From contig OX392541.1 of NCBI GenBank assembly GCA_947623455.1, positions 6,635,719 through 6,699,718 of the forward strand: a stretch of 64,000 nt of DNA, read 5' to 3'. Positions 49,201 through 62,049 of this stretch are shown one piece after another. This DNA is from Mimachlamys varia. Lineage: Eukaryota; Mollusca; Bivalvia; Pectinida; Pectinidae. The notes beneath the pieces are model-generated. The model saw nothing but the letters and a program-made list of their open reading frames with translations. It had not been told where the DNA came from and did not search any database. The number at the start of each line of letters is the position of its first letter. Position 1 is the stretch's first letter. The translations under genes and the position numbers were made by a program.

Positions 49201-50760
49201 ACAGGGTATAACATCCCCGGTAAAGGCCTTGGCGGCCGTGTTGGCAAATGCAAATGAAAGGCTACTGTGCCATGCTGTAGACAAACAAACAATTATAACT
49301 CTATTCAAATCGTCATAATTCAATCAAATTTGGACACAGATTCATAATTTTTGTTGCTACGTTATCTGAACAACATCTACTACATGATTAAATAGGAGGA
49401 CAGGAAATATCAACCCCGGTAAAAGCCTTGGCGGCCGGGGTGGCAAATACAAAGTAACGGCTACTGTGCCGTGCTGTAGCCAAACAAACAATTATAACTC
49501 TATTCAAATCGTCATAATTCAATCTAATTTGGACGCAGATTCATAATTTTTGTTGCTACGTTATCTGAACAACATCTACTACATGATTAGCTAGTGGGTC
49601 AGGGGATAACATCCTCGGTAAAACCTTGGCGGCCGTGTTGCCAAATGCAAAGTAACGGCTACCGTGCCATGCTGTAGCCAAACAAACAATTATAACTCTA
49701 TTCAAATCGCCATAATTCAATCTAATTTCGACACAGATTCATACGTTTTTTGCTGCGTTATCATAATTTGTCTGCTACGTTATTTGAACAACATCTACTA
49801 CATGATTATCAAAGGGGACATGGAAATCAACCCCTGTAAATGTCTTGGCGGCCGGGGTGGCAAATACAAAGTAACGGCTACTTTGCCATGCTGTAGCCAA
49901 ACAAACAATTATAACTCTATTCAAATCGCCACAATTCAATCTATTTTCGACACAGATTCATACTTTTTCCTGCTACGTTATCTGAACAACATCTACTACA
50001 TGATTAAAAAGGGGGACAGGAAATATCAACCCCGGTAAAAGACTTGGCGGCCGGGGTGGCAAATACAAAGTAACAGCTACTGTGCCATGCTGTAGCCTAA
50101 CAAACAATTAAAATTCTATTCAAATCGCCATAGTTCAATCTATTTTCGACACAGATTCATAGTTTTGGCTGCTACGTTATTGAACAACATCTACTACATG
50201 ATTAACTAAAAGGACAGAGAATATCATCCCCGGTAAAAGCCTGGTACTCCGGGATGGCAAATACAAAGTAATGGCTACTTTGACATGCTGTTGCAAAATA
50301 AACAATTATAACTCTATTCAAATCGACATTATTCAATCTATTTTCGACACAGATTCATAATTTTGGCTGCTACGTTATCTGAACAACATCTACTACATGG
50401 GTAGCTAGTCGGACAGGGGATAACATCCCCGGTAAAAGACCGGGCGGCCGTGTTGGCAAATGCAAAGTAACGGCTCTCGTGCCGGCCTGTAGCCAAAAAA
50501 ACAATAGTAACTCTATTCAAATCGACATAATTCGATCTATTACCGACACAGATTCATATTTTTTGCTGTTACGTCGTCTGAACAACATCTATGACATGAT
50601 TAGCTATGGGGGACAGAGGATAACATCCGCGGTAAAAGACTGGTACTCCGGGATGGCAAATACAAAGTAATGGCTACTTTGACATGCTGTTGCAAAATTA
50701 ACAATTATAACTCTATTCAAATCGACATTATTCAATCGATTTTCGACACAGATTTATAGT
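46201..50760 (+). repeat. Proximal higher-order repeat, unit 4 (incomplete)
   Basis: It starts like the other units and carries long-variant monomers at about 46938 and 49742. It then leaves the proximal pattern at about 50760, where a three-monomer duplication and the distal regime begin. Confidence 0.7.
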
Positions 50761-51950
50761 TTTGGCTGCTACGTTATCTGAACAAACTCTACTAAATGAT
50801 TAACTAAGGGGACAGGGAATATCAACTCCGGTAAAAGCCTTGGCGGCCGGGGTGGCAAATACAAAGTAACGGCTACTGTGCCATGCTGTAGCTAAAAAAC
50901 AATTACAACTCCATTCAAATCGACATAATTCAATCTATTTTCGACACGATTCATAGTTTTGGCTGCTACGTTATTTGAACAACACCTACCACATGAATAG
51001 CTTGTCGGACAGGGTATAACATCCCCGGTAAAGGCCTTGGCGGCCGTGTTGGAAAATGCAAATTAAAGGCTACTGTGCCATGCTGTAGCCAAACAATCAA
51101 TTATAACTCTATTCAAATCGTCATAATTCAATCAAATTTGGACACAAATTCATAATTTTTGTTGCTACGTTATCTGAACAACATCAACTACATGATTAGC
51201 TAGTGGGACAGGGGATAACATCCCCGGTAAAAGCCTTGGCGGCCGTGTTGGCAAATGCAAAGTAACGGCTACCGTGCTATGCTGTAGCCAAACAAACAAT
51301 TATAACTCTATTCAAATCGCCATTATTCAATCGATTTTCGACACAGATTTATAGTTTTGGCTGCTACGTTATCTGAACAAACTCTACTAAATGATTAACT
51401 AAGGGGACAGGGAATATCAACTCCGGTAAAAGCCTTGGCGGCCGGGGTGGCAAATACAAAGTAACGGCTACTGTGCCATGCTGTAGCTAAAAAACAATTA
51501 CAACTCCATTCAAATCGACATAATTCAATCTATTTTCGACACGATTCATAGTTTTGGCTGCTACGTTATTTGAACAACACCTACCACATGAATAGCTTGT
51601 CGGACAGGGTATAACATCCCCGGTAAAGGCCTTGGCGGCCGTGTTGGAAAATGCAAATTAAAGGCTACTGTGCCATGCTGTAGCCAAACAATCAATTATA
51701 ACTCTATTCAAATCGTCATAATTCAATCAAATTTGGACACAAATTCATAATTTTTGTTGCTACGTTATCTGAACAACATCAACTACATGATTAGCTAGTG
51801 GGACAGGGGATAACATCCCCGGTAAAAGCCTTGGCGGCCGTGTTGGCAAATGCAAAGTAACGGCTACCGTGCTATGCTGTAGCCAAACAAACAATTATAA
51901 CTCTATTCAAATCGCCATAATTCAATCTATTTTCGACACAGATTCATACT
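50760..51950 (+). repeat. Three-monomer (595 bp) tandem duplication
   Basis: The unusual variant AACAAACTCTACTAAATGAT occurs at 50781 and again at 51376, 595 bp apart. The sequence between matches the following block almost base for base, including the rare GACACGATTCATAG and GACACAAATTCATA variants. This is a very recent local duplication. Confidence 0.85.
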
Positions 51951-52640
51951 TTTTCCTGCTACGTTATCTGAACAACATCTACTACATGATTAAAAAGGGG
52001 GACAGGAACTATCAACCCCGGTAAAAGCCTTGGCGGCCGGGGTGGCAAATACAAAGTAATGGCTACTTTGCCATGCTGTAGCCTAACAAACAATTATAAT
52101 TCTATTCAAATCGCAATAGTTCAATCTATTTTCGACACAGATTCATAGTTTTGGCTGCTACGTTATCTGAACAACATCTACCACATGAATAGCTTGTGGG
52201 ACAGGGTATAACATCCCCGGTAAAGGCCTTGGCGGCCGTGTTGGCAAATGCAAATTAAAGGCTACTGTGCCATGCTGTAGCCAAACAAACAATTATACCT
52301 CTATTCAAATCGTCATAATTCAATCAAATTTGGACACAGATTCATAATTTTTGTTGCTACGTTATCTGAACAAAATCAACTACATGATTAGCTAGTGGGA
52401 CAGGGGATAACATCCCCGGTAAAAGCCTTGGCGGCCGTGTTGGCAAATGCAAAGTAACGGCTACCGTGCTATGCTGTAGTCACAAACAATTATAACTCTA
52501 TTCAAATCGCCATAATTCAATCAAATTTCGACACAGATTCATACGTTTTTTGCTGCGTTATCATAATTTGTCTGCTACGTTATTTGAACAACATCTATGA
52601 CATGATTATCAAAGGGGACATGGAAATCATCCCCGGTAAA

Positions 52641-55600
52641 AGCCTAGGCCTCCGGGATGGCAAATACAAAGAAACGGCTACCGTGCCATGCTGTAGCCAA
52701 ATAAACAATTATAACTCTATTCAAATCGTCATAATTCAATCTATTTTCGACACAGATTCATACTTTTTCCTGCTACGTTATCTGAACAACATCTACTACA
52801 TGATTAGCCAGTGGGACAGGGTATAACATCCTTGGTAAAAGCCTGGTACTCCGGGATGGCAAATACAAAGTAATGGCTACTTTGACATGCTGTTGCAAAA
52901 TTAACATTTATAACTCTATTCAAATCGACATTATTCAATCTATTTTCGACACAGATTCATAATTTTGGCTGCTACGTTATCTGAACAAACTCTACTACAT
53001 GATTAACTAAGGGAACAGGGAATATCAACCTCGGTAAAAGCCTTGGCGGCCGGGGTGGCAAATACAAAGTAACGGCTATCGTGCTATGCTGTAGCCAAAT
53101 AAACAATTATAACTCTATTCAAATCGTCATAATTCAATCTATTTTCTACACAGATTCATAATTTTTCCTGCTACGTTATCTGAACAACATCTACTACATG
53201 ATTAAATAGGAGGACAGGAAATATCAACCCCGGTAAAAGCGTTGGCGGCCGTGGTGGCAAATACAAAGTAACGGCTACTGTGCCATGCTGTAGCCAAACA
53301 AACAATTATAACTCTATTCAAATCGACATAATTCACTCAATTTTTGACACAGATTCATAATTTTTACTGCTATGTTATCTGAACAACATCTACTACATGA
53401 TTAGCCAGTGGGACAGGGTATAACATCCTTGGTAAAAGACTGGTACTCCGGGATGGCAAATACAAAGTAATGGCTACTTTGACATGCTGTTGCAAAATTA
53501 ACAATTATAACTCTATTCAAATCGATATTATTCAATCTATTTTCGACACAGATTCATAATTTTGGCTGCTACGTTATCTGAACAAACTCTACTACATGAT
53601 TAACTAAGGGGACAGGGAATATCAACCTCGGTAAAAACCTTGGCGGCCGGGGTGGCAAATACAAAGTAACGGCTATCGTGCCATGCTGTAGCCAAAACAC
53701 AATTACAACTCTATTCAAATCGACATAATTCAATCCATTTTCGACACAGATTCATAGTTTTGGCTGCTACGTTATCTGAATAATATCTACTACATGGGTA
53801 GCTAGTCGGACAGGGGATAACATCCCCGGTAAAAGACCGAGCGGCCGTAATGGCAAATGCAAAGTAACGGCTATCGTGCCGGGCTGTAGCAAAAAAAAAA
53901 CAATTTTTTCAACACTATTCAAATCGACATAATTCAATCAGTTATCGACGAAGTCTCAAAGTTTGTTTTGGCTGCTACGTTATCTGAACAACATCTACCA
54001 CATGATTAGCTAATGGGATAGAGAATAACATCCCCGGTAAAAGCCTTGGCGGCCGGAGTGGCAAATACAAAGTAACGGCTCTCGTGCTGCCTGTAACCAA
54101 AAAAACAATAATAACTCTATTCAAATCGACATAATTCGATCTATTACCGACACAGATTCATATTTTTTGCTGTTACGTCGTCTGAACAACATCTATGACA
54201 TGATTAGCTATGAGGGACAGGGGATAACATCCGCGGTAAAAGACTGGTACTCCGGGATGGCAAATACAAAGTTACGGCTACCGTGCAATGCTGTGGCCAA
54301 ATAAACAATTACAACTCTATTCAAATCGTCATAATTCAATCTATTTTCGACATAGATTCATAGTTTTGGGTGCTACGTTATCTGAACAACATCTACCACA
54401 TGAATAGCTTGTGGGACAGGGGATAACATCCCCGTTAAAGGCCTTGGCGGCCATGTTGGCAAAGTAACGGCTACTGTGCCATGCTGTAGCCAAACAAACA
54501 ATTATAACTCTATTCAAATCGACATAATTCACTCAATTTTTGACACAGATTCATAATTTTTACTGCTATGTTATCTGAACAACATCTACTACATGATTAG
54601 CCAGTGGGACAGGGTATAACATCCTTGGTAAAAGACTTGTACTCCGGGATGGCAAATACAAAGTAATGGCTACTTTGACATGCTGTTGCAAAAGTAACAA
54701 TTATAACTCTATTCAAATCGACATAGTTCAATCTATTTTCGATACAGATTCATAGTTTTGGCTGCTACGTTATCTGAACAACATCTACCACATGAATAGC
54801 TTGTGGGACAGGGGATAACATCTCCGACAAAAGCCTGGGCGGCCAGGTGGCAAATACAAAGTAACGGCTACCGTACCATGCTGTAGCCAAAAAACAATTA
54901 CAACTTTATTCAAATCGACATAATTCAATCTATTTTCGACACAGATTCATAGTTTTGGCTGCTACGTTATCTGAATAATATCTACTACATGGGTAGCTAG
55001 TCGGACAGGGGATAACATCCCCGGTAAAAGACCGAGCGGCCGTAATGGCAAATGCAAAGTAACGGCTATCGTGCCGGGCTGTAGCAAAAAAAAAACAAAT
55101 TTTTCAACACTATTCAAATCGACATAATTCAATCAGTTATCGACACAGTCTCAAAGTTTGTTTAGGCTGCTACGTTATCTGAACAACATCTACCACATGA
55201 TTAGCTAATGGGATAGAGAATAACATCCCCGGTAAAAGCCTTGGCGGCCGGAGTGGCAAATGCAAAGTAACGGCTCTCGTGCTGCCTGTAACCAAAAAAA
55301 CAATAATAACTCTATTCAAATCGACATAATTCGATCTATTACCGACACAGATTCATATTTTTTGCTGTTACGTCGTCTGAACAACATCTATGACATGATT
55401 AGCTATGGGGGACAGGGGATAACATCCGCGGTAAAAGACTGGTACTCCGGGATGGCAAATACAAAGTTACGGCTACCGTGCAATGCTGTGGCCAAATAAA
55501 CAATTATAACTCTATTCAAATCGTCATAATTCAATCTATTTTCGACACAGATTCATCGTTTCGGCTGCTACGTTATCTGAACAACATCTACTACATGATT

Positions 55601-58600
55601 AACTAAGGGGACTGGGAATATCAACCCCGGTAGCCTTGGCGGTCGGGGTGGCAAATACAAAGTAACGGCTATCGTGCCATGCGATAGCCAAAAAACAATT
55701 ACAACTCTATTCAAATCGACATAATTCAATCTATTTTCGACACAGATTCATAGTTTTGGCTGCTACGTTATCTGAACAACATCTACCACATGAATAGCTA
55801 GTGGGACAGGGGATAACATCCCCGGTAAAAGCCTTGGCGGCCGTGTTGGCAAATGCAAAGTAACGGCTACCGTGCTATGCTGTAGTCACAAACAATTATA
55901 ACACTATTCAAATCGCCATAATTCAATCAAATTTCGACACAGATTCATACGTTTTTTGCTGCGTTATCATAATTTGTCTGCTACGTTATTTGAACAACAT
56001 CTACTACATGATTATCAAAGGGGACATGGAAATCATCCCCGGTAAAAGCCTAGGCCTCCGGGATGGCAAATACAAAGAAACGGCTACCGTGCCATGCTGT
56101 AGCCAAATAAACAATTATAACTCTATTCAAATCGTCATAATTCAATCTATTTTCGACACAGATTCATACTTTTTCCTGCTACGTTATCTGCACAACATCT
56201 ACTACATGATTAGCCAGTGGGACAGGGTATAACATCCTTGGTAAAAGCCTGGTACTCCGGGATGGCAAATACAAAGTAATGGCTACTTTGACATGCTGTT
56301 GCAAAATTAACATTTATAACTCTATTCAAATCGACATTATTCAATCTATTTTCGACACAGATTCATAATTTTGGCTGCTACGTTATCTGAACAAACTCTA
56401 CTACATGATTAACTAAGGGGACAGGGAATATCAACCCCGGTAAAAGCCTTTGCGGCCGGGGTGGCAAATACAAAGTAACGGCTATTGTGCCATGCTGTAG
56501 TCAAAAAAACAATTACAATTCTATTCAAATCGACATAGTTCAATCTATTTTCGACATAGATTCATAGTTTTGGCTGCTACGTTATCTGAACAACATCTAC
56601 TGCATGATTAGCTAGTGGGACAGGGGATAACATCCCCGGTAAAAGACCGGGCGGCCGTAATGGCAAATGCAAATTAACGGCTATCGTGCCGGGCTGTAAC
56701 AAAAAAAAACAAATATAACACTATTCAAATAGACATAATTCAATCGGTTATCGACACAGACTCAAAGTTTGTTTAGGCTGCTACGTTATCTGAACAACAT
56801 CTACCACATGATTAGCTAATGGGATAGAGAATAACATCCCCGGTAAAAGCCTGGGCCTCCGGAGTGGCAAATACAAAGTAACGGCTCTCGTGCTGCCTGT
56901 AACCAAAAAAACAATAATAAATCTATTCAAATCGACATAATTCGATCTATTACCGACACAGATTCATATTTTTTGCTGTTACGTCGTCTGAACAACATCT
57001 ATGACATGATTAGCTATGGGGGACAGGGGATAACATCCGCGGTAAAAGACTGGTACTCCGGGATGGCAAATACAAAGTTACGGTTACCGTGCAATGCTGT
57101 GGCCAAATAAACAATTATAACTCTATTCAAATCGACATTATTCAATCTATTTTCGACACAGATTCATAATTTTGGCTGCTACGTTATCTGAACAAACTCT
57201 ACTACATGATTAACTAAGGGGACAGGGAATATCAACCTCGGTAAAAGCCTTGGCGGCCGGGGTGGCAATTACAAAGTAACGGCTATCGTGCCATGCGATA
57301 GCCAAAAAACAATTACAACTCTATTCAAATCGACATAATTCACTCAATTTTCGACACAGATTCATAGTTTTGGCTGCTACGTTATCTGAACAACATCTAC
57401 CACATGAATAGCTTGTGGGACAGGGTATAACATCCCCGGTAAAGGCCTTGGCGGCCGTGTTGGCAAAGTAACGGCTATCGTGCCATGCTGTAGCCAAAAC
57501 ACAATTACAACTCTATTCAAATCGACATAATTCAATCCATTTTCGACACAGATTCATAGTTTTGGCTGCTACGTTACCTGAATAATATCTACTACATGGG
57601 TAGCTAGTCGGACAGGGGATAACATCCCCGGTAAAAGACCGAGCGGCCGTAATGGCAAATGCAAAGTAACGGCTATCGTGCCGGGCTGTAGCAAAAAAAA
57701 AACAATTTTTTCAACACTATTCAAATCGACATAATTCAATCAGTTATCGACACAGTCTCAAAGTTTGTTTAGGCTGCTACGTTATCTGAACAACATCTAC
57801 CACATGATTAGCTAATGGGATAGAGAATAACATCCCCGGTAAAAGCCTTGGCGGCCGGAGTGGCAAATGCAAAGTAACGGCTCTCGTGCTGCCTGTAACC
57901 AAAAAAACAATAATAACTCTATTCAAATCGACATAATTCGATCTATTACCGACACAGATTCATATTTTTTGCTGTTACGTCGTCTGAACAACATCTATGA
58001 CATGATTAGCTATGGGGGACAGGGGATAACATCCGCGGTAAAAGACTGGTACTCCGGGATGGCAAATACAAAGTTACGGCTACCGTGCAATGCTGTGGCC
58101 AAATAAACAATTATAACTCTATTCAAATCGTCATAATTCAAACTATTTTCGACACAGATTCATCGTTTCGGCTGCTACGTTATCTGAACAACATCTACTA
58201 CATGATTAACTAAGGGGACTGGGAATATCAACCCCGGTAGCCTTGGCGGTCGGGGTGGCAAATACAAAGTAACGGCTATCGTGCCATGCGATAGCCAAAA
58301 AACAATTACAACTCTATTCAAATCGACATAATTCAATCTATTTTCGACACAGATTCATAGTTTTGGCTGCTACGTTATCTGAACAACATCTACCACATGA
58401 ATAGCTTGTGGGACAGGGTATAACATCCCCGGTAAAGGCCTTGGCGGCCGTGTTGGCAAATGCAAATTAAAGGCTACTGTGCCATGCTGTAGCCAAACAA
58501 ACAATTATACCTCTATTCAAATCGTCATAATTCAATCAAATTTGGACACAGATTCATAATTTTTGTTGCTACGTTATCTGAACAAAATCAACTACATGAT

Positions 58601-61600
58601 TAGCTAGTGGGACAGGGGATAACATCCCCGGTAAAAGCCTTGGCGGCCGTGTTGGCAAATGCAAAGTAACGGCTACCGTGCTATGCTGTAGTCACAAACA
58701 ATTATAACTCTATTCAAATCGCCATAATTCAATCAAATTTCGACACAGATTCATACGTTTTTTGCTGCGTTATCATAATTTGTCTGCTTCGTTATTTGAA
58801 CAACATCTACTGCATGATTATCAAAGGGGACATGGAAATCATCCCCGGTAAAAGCCTAGGCCTCCGGGATGGCAAATACAAAGAAACGGCTACCGTGCCA
58901 TGCTGTAGCCAAATAAACAATTATAACTCTATTCAAATCGTCATAATTCAATCTATTTTCGACACAGATTCATACTTTTTCCTGCTACGTTATCTGAACA
59001 ACATCTACTACATGATTAGCCAGTGGGACAGGGTATAACATCCTTGGTAAAAGCCTGGTACTCCGGGATGGCAAATACAAAGTAATGGCTACTTTGACAT
59101 GCTGTTGCAAAATTAACATTTATAACTCTATTCAAATCGACATTATTCAATCTATTTTCGACACAGATTCATAATTTTGGCTGCTACGTTATCTGAACAA
59201 CATCTACTACATGGGTAGCTAGTCGGACAGGGGATAACATCCCCGGTAAAAGACCGGGCGGCCGTGTTGGCAAATGCAAAGTAACGGCTCTCGTGCCGGC
59301 CTGTAGCCAAAAAATCAATAATAACTCTATTCAAATCGACATAATTCGATCGGTTATCGACACAGACTCAAAGTTTGTTTAGGCTGCTACGTTATCTGAA
59401 CAACATCTACCACATGATTAGCTAATGGGATAGAGAATAACATCCCCGGTAAAAGCCTGGGCCTCCGGAGTGGCAAATACAAAGTAACGGCTCTCGTGCT
59501 GCCTGTAACCAAAAAAACAATAATAACTCTATTCAAATCGACATAATTCGATCTATTACCGACACAGATTCATATTTTTTGCTGTTACGTCGTCTGAACA
59601 ACATCTATGACATGATTAGCTATGGGGGACAGGGGATAACATCCGCGGTAAAAGACTGGTACTCCGGGATGGCAAATACAAAGTTACGGTTACCGTGCAA
59701 TGCTGTGGCCAAATAAACAATTATAACTCTATTCAAATCGACATTATTCAATCTATTTTCGACACAGATTCATAATTTTGGCTGCTACGTTATCTGAACA
59801 AACTCTACTACATGATTAACTAAGGGGACAGGGAATATCAACCTCGGTAAAAGCCTTGGCGGCCGGGGTGGCAATTACAAAGTAACGGCTATCGTGCCAT
59901 GCGATAGCCAAAAAACAATTACAACTCTATTCAAATCGACATAATTCACTCAATTTTCGACACAGATTCATAGTTTTGGCTGCTACGTTATCTGAACAAC
60001 ATCTACCACATGAATAGCTTGTGGGACAGGGTATAACATCCCCGGTAAAGGCCTTGGCGGCCGTGTTGGCAAAGTAACGGCTACTGTGCCATGCTGTAGC
60101 CAAACAAACAATTATAACTCTATTCAAATCGACATAATTCACTCAATTTTTGACACAGATTCATAATTTTTACTGCTATGTTATCTGAACAACATCTACT
60201 ACATGATTAGCCAGTGGGACAGGGTATAACATCCTTGGTAAAAGACTGGTACTCCGGGATGGCAAATACAAAGTAATGGCTACTTTGACATGCTGTTGCA
60301 AAATTAACAATTATAACTCTATTCAAATCGACATTATTCAATCTATTTTCGACACAGATTCATAATTTTGGCTGCTACGTTATCTGAACAAACTCTACTA
60401 CATGATTAACTAAGGGGACAGGGAATATCAACCTCGGTAAAAACCTTGGCGGCCGGGGTGGCAAATACAAAGTAACGGCTATCGTGCCATGCTGTAGCCA
60501 AAACACAATTACAACTCTATTCAAATCGACATAATTCAATCCATTTTCGACACAGATTCATAGTTTTGGCTGCTACGTTATCTGAATAATATCTACTACA
60601 TGGGTAGCTAGTCGGACAGGGGATAACATCCCCGGTAAAAGACCGAGCGGCCGTAATGGCAAATGCAAAGTAACGGCTATCGTGCCGGGCTGTAGCAAAA
60701 AAAAAACAATTTTTTCAACACTATTCAAATCGACATAATTCAATCAGTTATCGACGAAGTCTCAAAGTTTGTTTTGGCTGCTACGTTATCTGAACAACAT
60801 CTACCACATGATTAGCTAATGGGATAGAGAATAACATCCCCGGTAAAAGCCTTGGCGGCCGGAGTGGCAAATACAAAGTAACGGCTCTCGTGCTGCCTGT
60901 AACCAAAAAAACAATAATAACTCTATTCAAATCGACATAATTCGATCTATTACCGACACAGATTCATATTTTTTGCTGTTACGTCGTCTGAACAACATCT
61001 ATGACATGATTAGCTATGGGGGACAGGGGATAACATCCGCGGTAAAAGACTGGTACTCCGGGATGGCAAATACAAAGTTACGGCTACCGTGCAATGCTGT
61101 GGCCAAATAAACAATTACAACTCTATTCAAATCGTCATAATTCAATCTATTTTCGACATAGATTCATAGTTTTGGGTGCTACGTTATCTGAACAACATCT
61201 ACCACATGAATAGCTTGTGGGACAGGGGATAACATCCCCGTTAAAGGCCTTGGCGGCCGTGTTGCCAAAGTAACGGCTACTGTGCCATGCTGTGGCCAAA
61301 TAAACAATTACAACTCTATTCAAATCGTCATAATTCAATCTATTTTCGACACAGATTCATCGTTTCGGCTGCTACGTTATCTGAACAACATCTACTACAT
61401 GATTAACTAAGGGGACTGGGAATATCAACCCCGGTAGCCTTGGCGGTCGGGGTGGCAAATACAAAGTAACGGCTATCGTGCCATGCGATAGCCAAAAAAC
61501 AATTACAACTCTATTCAAATCGACATAATTCAATCTATTTTCGACACAGATTCATAGTTTTGGCTGCTACGTTATCTGAACAACATCTACCACATGAATA

Positions 61601-62049
61601 GCTTGTGGGACAGGGTATAACATCCCCGGTAAAGGCCTTGGCGGCCGTGTTGGCAAATGCAAATTAAAGGCTACTGTGCCATGCTGTAGCCAAACAAACA
61701 ATTATACCTCTATTCAAATCGTCATAATTCAATCAAATTTGGACACAGATTCATAATTTTTGTTGCTACGTTATCTGAACAAAATCAACTACATGATTAG
61801 CTAGTGGGACAGGGGATAACATCCCCGGTAAAAGCCTTGGCGGCCGTGTTGGCAAATGCAAAGTAACGGCTACCGTGCTATGCTGTAGTCACAAACAATT
61901 ATAACTCTATTCAAATCGCCATAATTCAATCAAATTTCGACACAGATTCATACGTTTTTTGCTGCGTTATCATAATTTGTCTGCTACGTTATTTGAACAA
62001 CATCTACTACATGATTATCAAAGGGGACATGGAAATCATCCCCGGTAAA
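52641..62049 (+). repeat. Distal higher-order repeats (2.8-3.4 kb units)
   Basis: The variant AGCCTAGGCCTCCGGGATGG occurs at 52641, 56047, 58853 and 62050, giving unit lengths of 3406, 2806 and 3197 bp. Those are close to 17, 14 and 16 monomers. The units share a long-variant monomer of a third subtype (C). The next incomplete unit runs to the window end. Confidence 0.85.
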
